From: CAZCBX01 sp964497185 | GTDB lineage: Bacteria; Bdellovibrionota_G; JALEGL01; JAGRMV01 | DNA: 64,000 nucleotides | Direction: 5' to 3' | NCBI GenBank assembly: GCA_964497185.1 | Contig: CAZCBX010000012.1 | Span: 1-64,000 of the forward strand | Shown here: in pieces, positions 8,289 to 16,592 of the stretch | Numbering within the stretch: position 1 is the first letter of the stretch | Layout of the letters: each line of letters begins with the position of its first letter | The notes under the pieces: generated by a model | The model's input: the letters and a program-made list of their open reading frames with translations, nothing else | Database searches by the model: none | Told to the model about the DNA's origin: nothing | Program-made: the position numbers and the translations under genes

Positions 8289-10674
8289 CTTGCTGTTTTT
8301 ATTCATCACTTATTACGTCTCTCTATCGGCTGGATGGATCGTTTCGATCATTGTCTCTTTTTCTTATTGGATGCACCAAGGCGTAGAGCACCCCTTTTGG
8401 TTTTTTCTTCTGGGCACCATCGCCGCGGCCATCACGGTTTTCATGTACATTCCGGCACTTCGAAAAAACATATTAACTCCCATGGTGTTTGACAAGCTTA
8501 AAACCATGCTGCCCACCATCGGTGAAACCGAACAAGTGGCATTGGAAGCCGGCACGGTATGGTGGGATAAAGAACTTTTTAGCGGGCAACCCCAATGGAA
8601 AGACATGATGGCCTTTCCCATTGCCCCCTTAAGTCAAGAAGAACAAGCTTTTATGGACGGACCCGTAGAAGAGCTTTGCGGCATGCTGGATGACTTTGCC
8701 ATCATGCAACGCTGGGACCTCACCGAAGACACCTGGCAGTTCTTAAAAGACCATAAGTTTTTTGGCATGATCATTCCCAAAGAATACGGCGGCCTGGGTT
8801 TTAGTGCGCAAGCGCATTCGGCCGTGGTGGCCAAACTGGCCAGCCGTTCCACTTCGGCTGCCGTCACCGTCATGGTGCCCAACTCGCTGGGTCCTGCCGA
8901 ACTGCTTTTGCACTACGGCACCCAAGCCCAGAAAGATTACTACTTGCCCCGCCTGGCCACAGGCGAAGAAATTCCCTGCTTTGGCTTAACCGAACCCAAC
9001 GCAGGCAGCGATGCGGGCGGCATGCAAAGCCGAGGCGTGATTTGCAAAGGCACCTATGAAGGTAAGGAAGTGCTGGGCATCCAACTCAACTGGGAAAAAC
9101 GCTGGATCACCTTAAGTCCCATTGCCACCGTCATTGGACTGGCCTTTTTGCTTGAGGACCCCGACGGTCTCATCGGCGATAAAAAACACTTGGGCATCAC
9201 CTGCGCGCTGGTGCCATCCAACCTAGAAGGCGTCAACATCGGACAACGGCACAACCCACTGATGTCCTCTTTTAAAAATGGTCCCACCTGGGGCAAAGAC
9301 GTGTTCATCCCCTTGGATGCCATTATCGGCGGCGTAGACCGCGCGGGCCAAGGCTGGAAAATGCTCATGGAATCACTGGCCGCGGGCCGATCCATCTCCC
9401 TGCCTGCCCTTTCGTCTGCACAATCCAAAGTAGCCCTACGCGTGGCGCACAATCATGCCTGCATCCGCGAACAATTTGGCCTTTCCATTGTGCGCTTCGA
9501 AGGCGTAGAAGAAAAACTTACACCCATCGCAGGCCTTAACTATGTGTTGGAAGGGGCACGCAACTTAACCTGTGGCGCAGTGGATGCGGGCGAATTTCCC
9601 TCGGTAATATCTGCCGTGATGAAAGCCTACAGCACCGAAACATCCCGAAAAATTTTAAACGACGCCATGGACATTCGAGCTGGTAACGCCATTACCCTTG
9701 GGCCTAAAAACGTCTTGGGCAACATGTACATTGCTGCACCCATCGGCATCACCGTGGAAGGCGCCAACATTTTAACCCGCACCTTAATCATCTTTGGCCA
9801 AGGGGCCATTCGCTGCCACCCGCACATTCAAAACGAAATCAAAGCCATTGGCCAAAACGATCTCGATCTTTTTGACCGATCTTTCTGGGGCCATGTAGGC
9901 TTATCCGTACGCAACGGCATCCGTGCCATGCTGTTAAGCCTTACCAATGGCCACCTTGAACCTGCACCTGGCAACCAACACAGCAAACGAGTTTTGCAAC
10001 AACTATCACGTTACAGCGCATGTTTCGCCGTGATGTCCGACACCGCCATGGGCGTATTGGGTGGCGCGCTGAAACGCAAAGAAAAACTATCGGGCCGCAT
10101 GGCCGATGCATTGTCGTGGATGTATTTAACCACCGCCACCGTCAAACATTACATGGATCAAGGGCAACCAGAAAACCATCGCGCCGTGTTTTTATGGAGC
10201 ACCCAATACGGCCTTTACCAAATTCAACAAGCCCTGCTAGGCGTATTGGACAATTTCCCCGTCCGACCCATTGCATGGGCCTTGAAGCTGCTCTTTTTCC
10301 CATTGGGCCGGGCAGCCGATTTTCCCTCCGACACATTGGGCCACCACGTGGTGGAAAGCCTGCGCGATCCATCGCTTCGAGACTTTTTAACCAAAGGCAT
10401 CTACATGCCCGACGCCCAAGACCCAGGCTTGGGCCACTTGGAGCATACCTACCAGGCAGTCATGGCGTGCTATGACATCCAAGCAAAAATCAAAGAAGCC
10501 ATCGCCGCCGGCACCCTCAACAAAAAATCTTCCACCCTATTGGAAGATGCCGTTGCAGCAACCATCATCACGCCCGAAGAAAAACAAAAACTCGACGGCC
10601 TCCACTCCCTCAAACAAGAAGCCATCCGCGTCAACGACTACAAAGACCAAAAAGAAATGCAAAACCACGCCTAA
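8269..10674 (+). CDS. fadE: Acyl-CoA dehydrogenase, FadE type
   Basis: 801 residues, close to E. coli FadE (814). The N-terminus has two hydrophobic segments, then the acyl-CoA dehydrogenase fold with the FAD-domain signature LTEPNAGSDAG (about residues 240-250) and the long C-terminal extension typical of the FadE family. It catalyses the first, flavin-dependent oxidation of fatty acyl-CoA in beta-oxidation, probably at the inner membrane. The ATG at 8269 is favoured because AAAGGA lies 8 nt upstream. GTG 8221, ATG 8230 and ATG 8260 are in frame but lack such spacing. Divergent from the EEP-family gene with overlapping 5' ends. An acyl-CoA synthetase at the right edge of the window would supply its substrate. 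Confidence 0.95.
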   Translation: MALLLFILLFLFITYYVSLSAGWIVSIIVSFSYWMHQGVEHPFWFFLLGTIAAAITVFMYIPALRKNILTPMVFDKLKTMLPTIGETEQVALEAGTVWWDKELFSGQPQWKDMMAFPIAPLSQEEQAFMDGPVEELCGMLDDFAIMQRWDLTEDTWQFLKDHKFFGMIIPKEYGGLGFSAQAHSAVVAKLASRSTSAAVTVMVPNSLGPAELLLHYGTQAQKDYYLPRLATGEEIPCFGLTEPNAGSDAGGMQSRGVICKGTYEGKEVLGIQLNWEKRWITLSPIATVIGLAFLLEDPDGLIGDKKHLGITCALVPSNLEGVNIGQRHNPLMSSFKNGPTWGKDVFIPLDAIIGGVDRAGQGWKMLMESLAAGRSISLPALSSAQSKVALRVAHNHACIREQFGLSIVRFEGVEEKLTPIAGLNYVLEGARNLTCGAVDAGEFPSVISAVMKAYSTETSRKILNDAMDIRAGNAITLGPKNVLGNMYIAAPIGITVEGANILTRTLIIFGQGAIRCHPHIQNEIKAIGQNDLDLFDRSFWGHVGLSVRNGIRAMLLSLTNGHLEPAPGNQHSKRVLQQLSRYSACFAVMSDTAMGVLGGALKRKEKLSGRMADALSWMYLTTATVKHYMDQGQPENHRAVFLWSTQYGLYQIQQALLGVLDNFPVRPIAWALKLLFFPLGRAADFPSDTLGHHVVESLRDPSLRDFLTKGIYMPDAQDPGLGHLEHTYQAVMACYDIQAKIKEAIAAGTLNKKSSTLLEDAVAATIITPEEKQKLDGLHSLKQEAIRVNDYKDQKEMQNHA

Positions 10675-10681
10675 TCATATT

Positions 10682-10710
10682 GGGGACAGACACCTTTGGT
10701 GTCAGTCCCC
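10682..10710. repeat. GGGGACAGACACC palindrome, copy 1
   Basis: A 13-bp inverted repeat with one mismatch and a 3-nt loop, GGGGACAGACACC / GGTGTCAGTCCCC, just after the fadE stop and before the 3' end of the nucleotidyltransferase gene. A near-identical copy lies at 11383-11411 on the other side of the two-gene cassette. No T run follows on either strand, so it is more like a REP-type mobile palindrome than an intrinsic terminator. Confidence 0.85.
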
Positions 10711-10716
10711 AAAAAA

Positions 10717-11196
10717 CTATGTGGTTTGTCTTTTGATTTCCTTGAGTTCTTTTACAGTTATACGATCTTTTTCACGCCCCATCGCCTCTTTGGCTTTAAT
10801 CAAATCGTCGATCGACAAAACCCTGCACACATGAGCAAAAAGCGTCATTTTTTCCGCTCTCTCATACAAAGCGTCAAACGCGTCCAGCCCCTTGACCTCA
10901 GACAAAACATCCAGAACACCCAAATCACATGCGATGTACAAATTTTTGCACTCCGACAACGTGGGAGGCTCTTTCAATAAAGAGCGGTGATCCGGCGTCA
11001 TTCGATGCACAGGATGGAATGGTGCCAACGTGTTTTTTAAAACATCGAAGTGACGGGGCTCAAACGGCATGCAAATCTCCAAATCAAACGTCACTTGACT
11101 TGAGCCATGAAACGTTCCCGCAAAGCCACCAATGATGACAAATGGAAGATCGTTTTGGAGTAAAATTTTAAGAAGCTGATTCAGATCGTTTTTCAT
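10717..11196 (-). CDS. Nucleotidyltransferase-fold protein (MNT/AbiEii-like)
   Basis: 159 residues. The N-terminal half carries a minimal nucleotidyltransferase signature, GGFAGTFHGSSQVTFDLEI (about residues 23-41). This resembles the GG...HG..R.T.D.D pattern of MNT-type and DUF6036-like proteins, with Gln in place of Arg and Glu in place of the second acidic Asp. A C-terminal SIDDLIKAKEAMGREKD segment is typical of this group. Such proteins are often the toxin or modifying partner in two-gene toxin-antitoxin modules. It overlaps the upstream small gene by 29 bp, and the pair sits between two copies of one palindrome, which suggests a transferable cassette. The substrate is unknown. Confidence 0.7.
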   Translation of the reverse strand: MKNDLNQLLKILLQNDLPFVIIGGFAGTFHGSSQVTFDLEICMPFEPRHFDVLKNTLAPFHPVHRMTPDHRSLLKEPPTLSECKNLYIACDLGVLDVLSEVKGLDAFDALYERAEKMTLFAHVCRVLSIDDLIKAKEAMGREKDRITVKELKEIKRQTT

Positions 11197-11326
11197 GCTT
11201 TACTTTTTTGGCCTGCCTCAAACGCATGCATAAATCGAGCGCAGCCTGATGCTGTTTTAAACGCTCCTCCACCGATAGCCGCAAATTGCGGCGCAACATT
11301 TCAATATCAACCGATGGGATGGACAT
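11168..11326 (-). CDS. Small helical partner of the nucleotidyltransferase
   Basis: About 52 residues from ATG 11326; a TTG at 11362 would add 12. It is highly charged and predicted helical, with the pattern LRLSVEERLKQHQAALDLC. The 3' end overlaps the nucleotidyltransferase gene by 29 bp, so the two are translationally linked. I do not recognise a named family, but a short basic helical protein before a nucleotidyltransferase fits an antitoxin or adaptor role (inference). No clear Shine-Dalgarno precedes either start. Confidence 0.55.
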   Translation of the reverse strand: MSIPSVDIEMLRRNLRLSVEERLKQHQAALDLCMRLRQAKKVKHEKRSESAS

Positions 11327-11382
11327 TGAAAAGACACTAGCCCATATTTTATCGAAGCTCAAGAACCCTATTGCTCGATTTT

Positions 11383-11411
11383 GGGGACAGACATCTTAGG
11401 TGTCTGTCCCC
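11383..11411. repeat. GGGGACAGACATC palindrome, copy 2
   Basis: A 13-bp inverted repeat, GGGGACAGACATC / GGTGTCTGTCCCC, with a 3-nt loop and one G-T wobble. It matches the copy at 10682-10710, and together they bracket the nucleotidyltransferase pair. Confidence 0.85.
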
Positions 11412-11479
11412 GATTTTCAAGGCGGTTCATCCCGTCATTTTTTTATGAGGGAAGATATGACTGAACTATAAACTTGAAG

Positions 11480-12280
11480 TCAGTCTTGTGAACCTTCCCT
11501 GATGGGTGAAAAGGTTGGGTCTGATGGATCCACAAAATGCAACAATTGTTCAAATACCCATTCGGGGTCTTCGAGGGTGAGGTCGTGGCCTGCGTTTGGG
11601 TGAACGGCGTGGGCGCAGTCCAGTTTGTTGACGATGGCTTTGGAGCACGTTGGAGAGACGAGTTGATCTTTGGCGCTTTGTAAAATCATGACCGGACAGG
11701 CGGGCTTTTGCGTTAATTTGAGTTTGGCGGCCAGCACCGTGTGACGAAAAAAATTGGCCAACGATACGGGTCTTTTGCGCTGGATGTCGACCCACGTTTG
11801 CAACAACGCCGATCGGTCTTGTGTAGTGGACAACGTCCATCGCATCACCCAGGCTTCGCGTTTGGTCAGATTGGAAAACTGCGTGAAAAATTTTGGCAGG
11901 CTGCAAATCACCGGCCATTGCATGCGCGCATACCATGGCGAGAGATTGGCAAAACTGGTGTTGATCCACACCATCCGCTGCACATTTAATTTGGTTTGGC
12001 GTGCCCACGTGTGGGATACCATGGCCCCCATGGAGTATGCCAAGATTGAAACCGAGTTTAGGTTTGGGTGCTGCTGTGCCAATGCATCGCTGATGTGTTG
12101 GACCCATGCTTGCACATCCAGAGGTGCCTTTTGCTGATGATACTCTCCCACCCCAGGCATGTCGATGCATATGACCTTGGTTTGAAACCTTTGTGCAAAT
12201 TGGTCTGAAAAATCTCCCCAGTGTTGTTTTTCCCGCGACAGGCCACGAAGAAAAATCCATGCATGATTAGTTGGATTCAT
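11480..12280 (-). CDS. Alpha/beta-hydrolase
   Basis: 266 residues from ATG 12280, which overlaps the stop of the upstream M14 peptidase gene by 14 bp; the frame stays open to 12364. Alpha/beta-hydrolase features are visible in order: an oxyanion-side FLRGLSREK segment, DMPGVGE, the nucleophile elbow AYSMGA (Ser), the acidic residue in SAKDQLVSP, and the terminal His in NAGHD. No signal peptide, so cytoplasmic. The specific substrate (ester, amide or lactone) cannot be inferred. Third gene of an operon with the peptidase and a two-TM protein. Confidence 0.85.
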   Translation of the reverse strand: MNPTNHAWIFLRGLSREKQHWGDFSDQFAQRFQTKVICIDMPGVGEYHQQKAPLDVQAWVQHISDALAQQHPNLNSVSILAYSMGAMVSHTWARQTKLNVQRMVWINTSFANLSPWYARMQWPVICSLPKFFTQFSNLTKREAWVMRWTLSTTQDRSALLQTWVDIQRKRPVSLANFFRHTVLAAKLKLTQKPACPVMILQSAKDQLVSPTCSKAIVNKLDCAHAVHPNAGHDLTLEDPEWVFEQLLHFVDPSDPTFSPIREGSQD

Positions 12281-13298
12281 CCATGCCCCAAAATGCAACG
12301 GCTTCTTGATACAGTGATTGTTTTTGCGCATCGGACAAGCCAACCCAATCTTGAGATGACACAATGGCGCGTACTAAAAAATCAAACAAGGGCAAGTGCT
12401 GACGAAAGGTGCGCATGCGCCGATGTTCTTTGATGGGGTTAAATACGCCCAGCGAAGAAAAAAGCTGCATTGGATTTTTGCGCACCCAGGTCCACGACCC
12501 CATTTCCAAGCAGAGGGGCAAAAAAAAGCTGTCTTGTTTTGTGGCCAAATGTTGATCAAAAAGGTGGTCCCATACATCACCGTGCGATCGGTATTGCAAC
12601 GATTGTGGTTCAAAGCGGTACACGTGATAAGGATAAACCGCGTCGAGCATTTTCTTTAATTGAAACGCTTGGGGCAAATAGGCAAAGGGTTTACGCGTGT
12701 GGGCGTAAGGCACCCAAAGTTGGTCCTTCATGCCAAAGCCCGAATGCATGTCCACCGCAATGCTGACCTTAGAGGAAAACAAATACCGTTTAACCACATC
12801 GCATAACGCCTGCGCGCCCACTTCCATGGGGTGATCTTTTTTGCCCCGATACCATGGCAACATGGGAGAAATCCGATGCCCTGCATAAATCTCCCACTTT
12901 TTCACTTCGGCGGACTCAACAGGGGCATTGCGCATAAGGTCCACGCCGTTTTCGTTGGCGCGGGTGTGATTGTGCATGCCGATGGGATTGACAATGGGCA
13001 TAAACACAAGCTGAACATGTTTTAAAACCGCATGCAGCATTTGATCCCAGCGCAAAAGATCGGCGATGGTTTCCATGTACGATAGCAATACTTTGGTGCC
13101 AATTTGTTCCAGGCCGTGTACACCCGCAAAATAGCCTATGGTGGGCGTGTTTTTACCCGCTTTGCCGAGGCGAATCACATGGATGGGATGGCTTTGATTT
13201 TGACGCGTGGGATTGGCCACCACCTCTACCTTCGCATGGGGCTTCATTTTTTCAATGACGCGGCGGAGCTGCTCCAATTCAGCAAACGAATCGCTCAT
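12267..13298 (-). CDS. M14-family zinc carboxypeptidase-like protein
   Basis: 343 residues. M14 metallopeptidase landmarks are visible: the first zinc-ligand pair in GVHGLEQIG (His and Glu), the substrate-side NPIGMHNHTRANENGVDLMRN-type segment with Asn/Arg, the third zinc His in DMHSGFG, and a candidate catalytic Glu in LEMGSW. No signal peptide, so a cytoplasmic role such as peptide or muropeptide trimming is more likely than secretion. It overlaps the upstream 128-residue gene by ATGA and the downstream hydrolase by 14 bp, so the three genes are one operon. Confidence 0.8.
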   Translation of the reverse strand: MSDSFAELEQLRRVIEKMKPHAKVEVVANPTRQNQSHPIHVIRLGKAGKNTPTIGYFAGVHGLEQIGTKVLLSYMETIADLLRWDQMLHAVLKHVQLVFMPIVNPIGMHNHTRANENGVDLMRNAPVESAEVKKWEIYAGHRISPMLPWYRGKKDHPMEVGAQALCDVVKRYLFSSKVSIAVDMHSGFGMKDQLWVPYAHTRKPFAYLPQAFQLKKMLDAVYPYHVYRFEPQSLQYRSHGDVWDHLFDQHLATKQDSFFLPLCLEMGSWTWVRKNPMQLFSSLGVFNPIKEHRRMRTFRQHLPLFDFLVRAIVSSQDWVGLSDAQKQSLYQEAVAFWGMDESN

Positions 13299-13681
13299 AA
13301 CTCGCTGATTTGTTTTTTAAGCGCTTGGTTTTCATCGTGGTAGCGCTGAATGATCCGGCTTCGTTGAAACACGTCGTAAGAGAAAAAAAGCACGGTGACG
13401 AAAAGAAAAACAAGAAAGATAAAGAATAAAAAAACAATGATCATGTCGTAGGTAAACACCAGGTCTGAATTTCGATATACAACCCCATCGGGCTGACGAA
13501 ATACCCTGGAATAGTGAAATACTTTGGGCATTAAGTCTTTGAAATATTCGTTGTACGTCCAAATTTCAAAAAGCAAGAAACCAAACACGGCAATGCGAAA
13601 ATAAAAGATAATTTTTTCATATTTTCCGCTTAACACATCACGCAAAATAAGCTGCTGGTAATATTCATCGAGTCTTTTCAT
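13295..13681 (-). CDS. Hypothetical two-TM protein with C-terminal coiled coil
   Basis: 128 residues with two hydrophobic segments (about residues 26-43 and 78-101). The C-terminus is a charged helix with coiled-coil character (DENQALKKQISEL). No family recognised. It is the first gene of the operon with the M14 peptidase and the alpha/beta-hydrolase, joined by an ATGA overlap, so it may tether or regulate those enzymes at the inner membrane (inference). Confidence 0.65.
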   Translation of the reverse strand: MKRLDEYYQQLILRDVLSGKYEKIIFYFRIAVFGFLLFEIWTYNEYFKDLMPKVFHYSRVFRQPDGVVYRNSDLVFTYDMIIVFLFFIFLVFLFVTVLFFSYDVFQRSRIIQRYHDENQALKKQISEL

Positions 13682-13789
13682 GAATGTACCATTGTATCAT
13701 TGATTGGTGGGATTAACCAAAAAGACATGGCCTGAAAAACCACAGGTTTCTTTGGCAGAACAAACACATCTTATGGTACTACTAAGAGA

Positions 13790-15529
13790 GTGAAACCATT
13801 GGTTGAAAAGCTCTTAGGCATCTCCCGGCTCAAAGATATTTACGGCCGAACGCAGTCGGCGCAAACCCTTCAAGCCTTCATTGCGCAAGTATTGGATGAA
13901 TTTCAAGTTGAGCCTCATTACCCATTGCACCAAATGGATCGCATTCCTTCCACTGGCCCCACCATTGTGGTGGCCAACCACCCCTATGGCGGCATCGAGG
14001 GATTGATTATGGCCAGCATCCTGCTCAATCTTCGCAAAGACGTCAAAATACTGGCCAATCCCATTCTTAACGTTTTTGAACCGCTGCATGATTTGTTCTT
14101 TTTTGTCGAGCCTTATCAAACACCTGAGGCCTACCAGAAAAATATTCAGGCCACCCGGCATGCCTACGATTGGTTAACAAAAGGGGGCCTGCTGGCAATG
14201 TTTCCTTCTGGCGAAGTCTCTCATCGAACCTGGAAACGGTGGGAGGTCAAAGATCCTCCATGGAGCACCAGCGTAGCCAGAATGATTCGCAAAACCAAAG
14301 CCAATGTGGTGCCCATGTTTTTTCATGGCCACAATTCTTTTACGTTTCAAGCAGCGGGGCTTTTGCATCCCTCTTTGAGAACAGCCCTTCTGCCCCGTGA
14401 GATGCTCAACAAACGCAATGCAACCATTCAAGTAAGTTTTGGCAAACGCATCACATACAAAAAAATTCCCCTCGAATTAAAAAATCATGAGGTATCTACC
14501 TATCTGCGTTTTCGTACCTACATGTTAGAAAACACCCCTCCGACTTCCCTGCCTGCCAAAGATATCGATCAACACCATGCTACACCCATCGCGGCGCACA
14601 AAGGCACCCCCCTGCTCAATCAAGAAATTGATCATCTGCCTGCCAAGCAATGTTTGGAAACGTTTAAAGCTTTTTCTGTGTATTATGCCTACCCCGAGCA
14701 AATTCCAAACGTACTGCATGAAATCGGCCGATTGCGTGAAAAAACTTTTCGTCAGGTCGGCGAAGGCACGGGCAAAGAGCTAGACTTAGACCGCTACGAT
14801 CAACATTATGTGCATTTGTTCAGCTGGAACAATGAGCGCAAAGAAATGGTGGGCGCATACCGGCTGGGCAGAACCGATCAAATTTTACAGGACAAAGGCC
14901 TGGCAGGCTTATACACGCGGCAACTCTTTCGTTACGATCAGCAGTTTTTAAACAATTTGCAACCCGCTCTGGAACTGGGCCGTTCTTTTATCCGCAAGCA
15001 GTATCAAAAGGAATTCACCTCGTTGCTCATGCTTTGGAAAGGCATCGCCAAATTTATCGCCCTGCATCCTCAATACAAAACCTTGTATGGTACGGTGAGC
15101 ATCTCCAATGACTATTCGCCTCTGTCCAAACAATTGATCATGAATTTCATCCAAAAAAAGCGCTTCAACCAAGACTTGGCGCGTTTGATCAAGGCCATCA
15201 AACCACCCCGAACCAAGTTAAAACTTCCAGAAATCAACAGCGACGCGCTGGATGCCTTTGTGCGAGAAATCGAAGACATTTCTGATCTCATCTCTGATTT
15301 TGATACGCAATACGAGGGTGTGCCGATTTTGCTCAAACATTACTTAAAACTCGGTGGGCAAGTTGTGGGCTTTAACATCGACAAAGATTTCCAGAATGTG
15401 GTGGATGCCATGATCGTGGTCAAGCTCAACCAAACAGATCCCAAGCTCTTAAAATTTTACATGGGCAAAGAGGCCTACCAACACTATGAAAAGGCCGTTC
15501 AAGCCAAGGAGAGCAAGTTCGGTGCCTAG
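13790..15529 (+). CDS. OlsF-like bifunctional acyltransferase
   Basis: 579 residues with two fused domains. Residues about 1-250 are a PlsC-type lysophospholipid acyltransferase (VVANHPYGGIEG with a variant of the HX4D box, and FPSGEVS). Residues about 290-480 resemble the GNAT-fold OlsB/hemolysin-like N-acyltransferase (YDQHYVHLFSW, VGAYRLGR, LELGRSFI). This order and length match OlsF proteins, which make ornithine lipids or related aminolipids from ornithine and acyl-ACP. A phosphate-free membrane lipid role is therefore likely but not proven. GTG 13790 follows AAGAGA too closely for an ideal ribosome site, so TTG 13799 is an alternative start. The next gene overlaps its 3' end. Confidence 0.8.
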   Translation: MKPLVEKLLGISRLKDIYGRTQSAQTLQAFIAQVLDEFQVEPHYPLHQMDRIPSTGPTIVVANHPYGGIEGLIMASILLNLRKDVKILANPILNVFEPLHDLFFFVEPYQTPEAYQKNIQATRHAYDWLTKGGLLAMFPSGEVSHRTWKRWEVKDPPWSTSVARMIRKTKANVVPMFFHGHNSFTFQAAGLLHPSLRTALLPREMLNKRNATIQVSFGKRITYKKIPLELKNHEVSTYLRFRTYMLENTPPTSLPAKDIDQHHATPIAAHKGTPLLNQEIDHLPAKQCLETFKAFSVYYAYPEQIPNVLHEIGRLREKTFRQVGEGTGKELDLDRYDQHYVHLFSWNNERKEMVGAYRLGRTDQILQDKGLAGLYTRQLFRYDQQFLNNLQPALELGRSFIRKQYQKEFTSLLMLWKGIAKFIALHPQYKTLYGTVSISNDYSPLSKQLIMNFIQKKRFNQDLARLIKAIKPPRTKLKLPEINSDALDAFVREIEDISDLISDFDTQYEGVPILLKHYLKLGGQVVGFNIDKDFQNVVDAMIVVKLNQTDPKLLKFYMGKEAYQHYEKAVQAKESKFGA

Positions 15530-16592
15530 CAAAATTTATGGGTTACAGCTCCACCTGCTCATATTCATTCTTTCATTCACCTTTTTGATGCACTGCCAAT
15601 GGCTCGCCCAAAAAGACGAAACATCCCAAGTTTCTTCCTCCGACACAACCACCGAACCCTACCAACCCTATGAATTTGCCACGCAGGAAATGATGGCACA
15701 ACAACTCAACGCGCACCCGCCCAAACCTCCGCTTCAAGAGGGTCAATGGTTTGATGCCGCGCCCTTTTGGATTCAAATCACCAATCCATCCTTGGGTCAG
15801 TATCGCATGCGTTTTTTTGCCAAAGACTTGCCCAACGTCAGTAAATTAGACAAAGCCGGAAACGTCGACATCCATGCTTTTACCATCAAGGGCAATAAAG
15901 CGTGGCGCCAGCGATTTCCCATGCTTTTTAAACCGCTGCGCATCGAAGGCCAAATGTATTCGGTGGCCACCATGGACCTTGAACACAACGCCATCCCGCT
16001 GAGTCGTTTTGAAATAAAAATGCAAATGGTTTTTCCAACCATGGTGCAATCCAAGTCCATTTATGCAAGCCATGCTGGGCAAAAATACAACATGCATCGC
16101 GAAGTCATTGCCATTCATGCCGTAAGAGACAATGAAGCCATCCTTTATCATGAAGGTACACCAGAATTGTTTTTTGGCGTGACCGGCTTTAATCAACAGC
16201 AGCAACCAATGCGCCCCGTTAAAGTTGAAAGCGCTGAAACAAAGAAGCGCCGCACCCGTTTCCGATACGTGTTTGACCAAGCGCTAAGCCACGTAGACGT
16301 GCATGTTGCAAAAGCACTGATGAAGCCGCGCAAATCGATGATTGTGTCCGCCGACGCTTTTTATCATCGGCTTGGCGCGCACGTTATTACTTTTGATCAA
16401 CATCCTTCCAGCGTATCACGCAAAGTGATACCCGGACGTGCCACTTTAAAAACACCCAAACATGCGATTAAAATTGAAAACAAAATTTTGGTCATTGATC
16501 AACTTTACTATGGCAAACTCAGTGGAGAAGCCTGGATTCATATTAAACCCGATCAAGTCGTCATCAACGGGAAGACGGTACAACCCCAGTAG
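15522..16592 (+). CDS. Hypothetical exported protein downstream of OlsF-like gene
   Basis: 356 residues from GTG 15522, chosen because AAGGAGAG lies about 8-10 nt upstream and the start overlaps the acyltransferase stop. The N-terminus has one strong hydrophobic segment (LLIFILSFTFLM) followed by His-Cys, so either a signal anchor or an atypical lipoprotein signal. A Ser/Thr/Glu-rich linker follows, then a large mixed alpha/beta region I cannot assign. Translational coupling suggests it works with the lipid acyltransferase at the envelope (inference). Its last 29 bp overlap the convergent sugar dehydrogenase gene. Confidence 0.7.
   Translation: MPSKIYGLQLHLLIFILSFTFLMHCQWLAQKDETSQVSSSDTTTEPYQPYEFATQEMMAQQLNAHPPKPPLQEGQWFDAAPFWIQITNPSLGQYRMRFFAKDLPNVSKLDKAGNVDIHAFTIKGNKAWRQRFPMLFKPLRIEGQMYSVATMDLEHNAIPLSRFEIKMQMVFPTMVQSKSIYASHAGQKYNMHREVIAIHAVRDNEAILYHEGTPELFFGVTGFNQQQQPMRPVKVESAETKKRRTRFRYVFDQALSHVDVHVAKALMKPRKSMIVSADAFYHRLGAHVITFDQHPSSVSRKVIPGRATLKTPKHAIKIENKILVIDQLYYGKLSGEAWIHIKPDQVVINGKTVQPQ

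Noticed and set aside
10682..10710. Palindrome as the fadE terminator
   Set aside because: The stem is good, but no T run follows on either strand, and the same sequence recurs at 11383 in another context.
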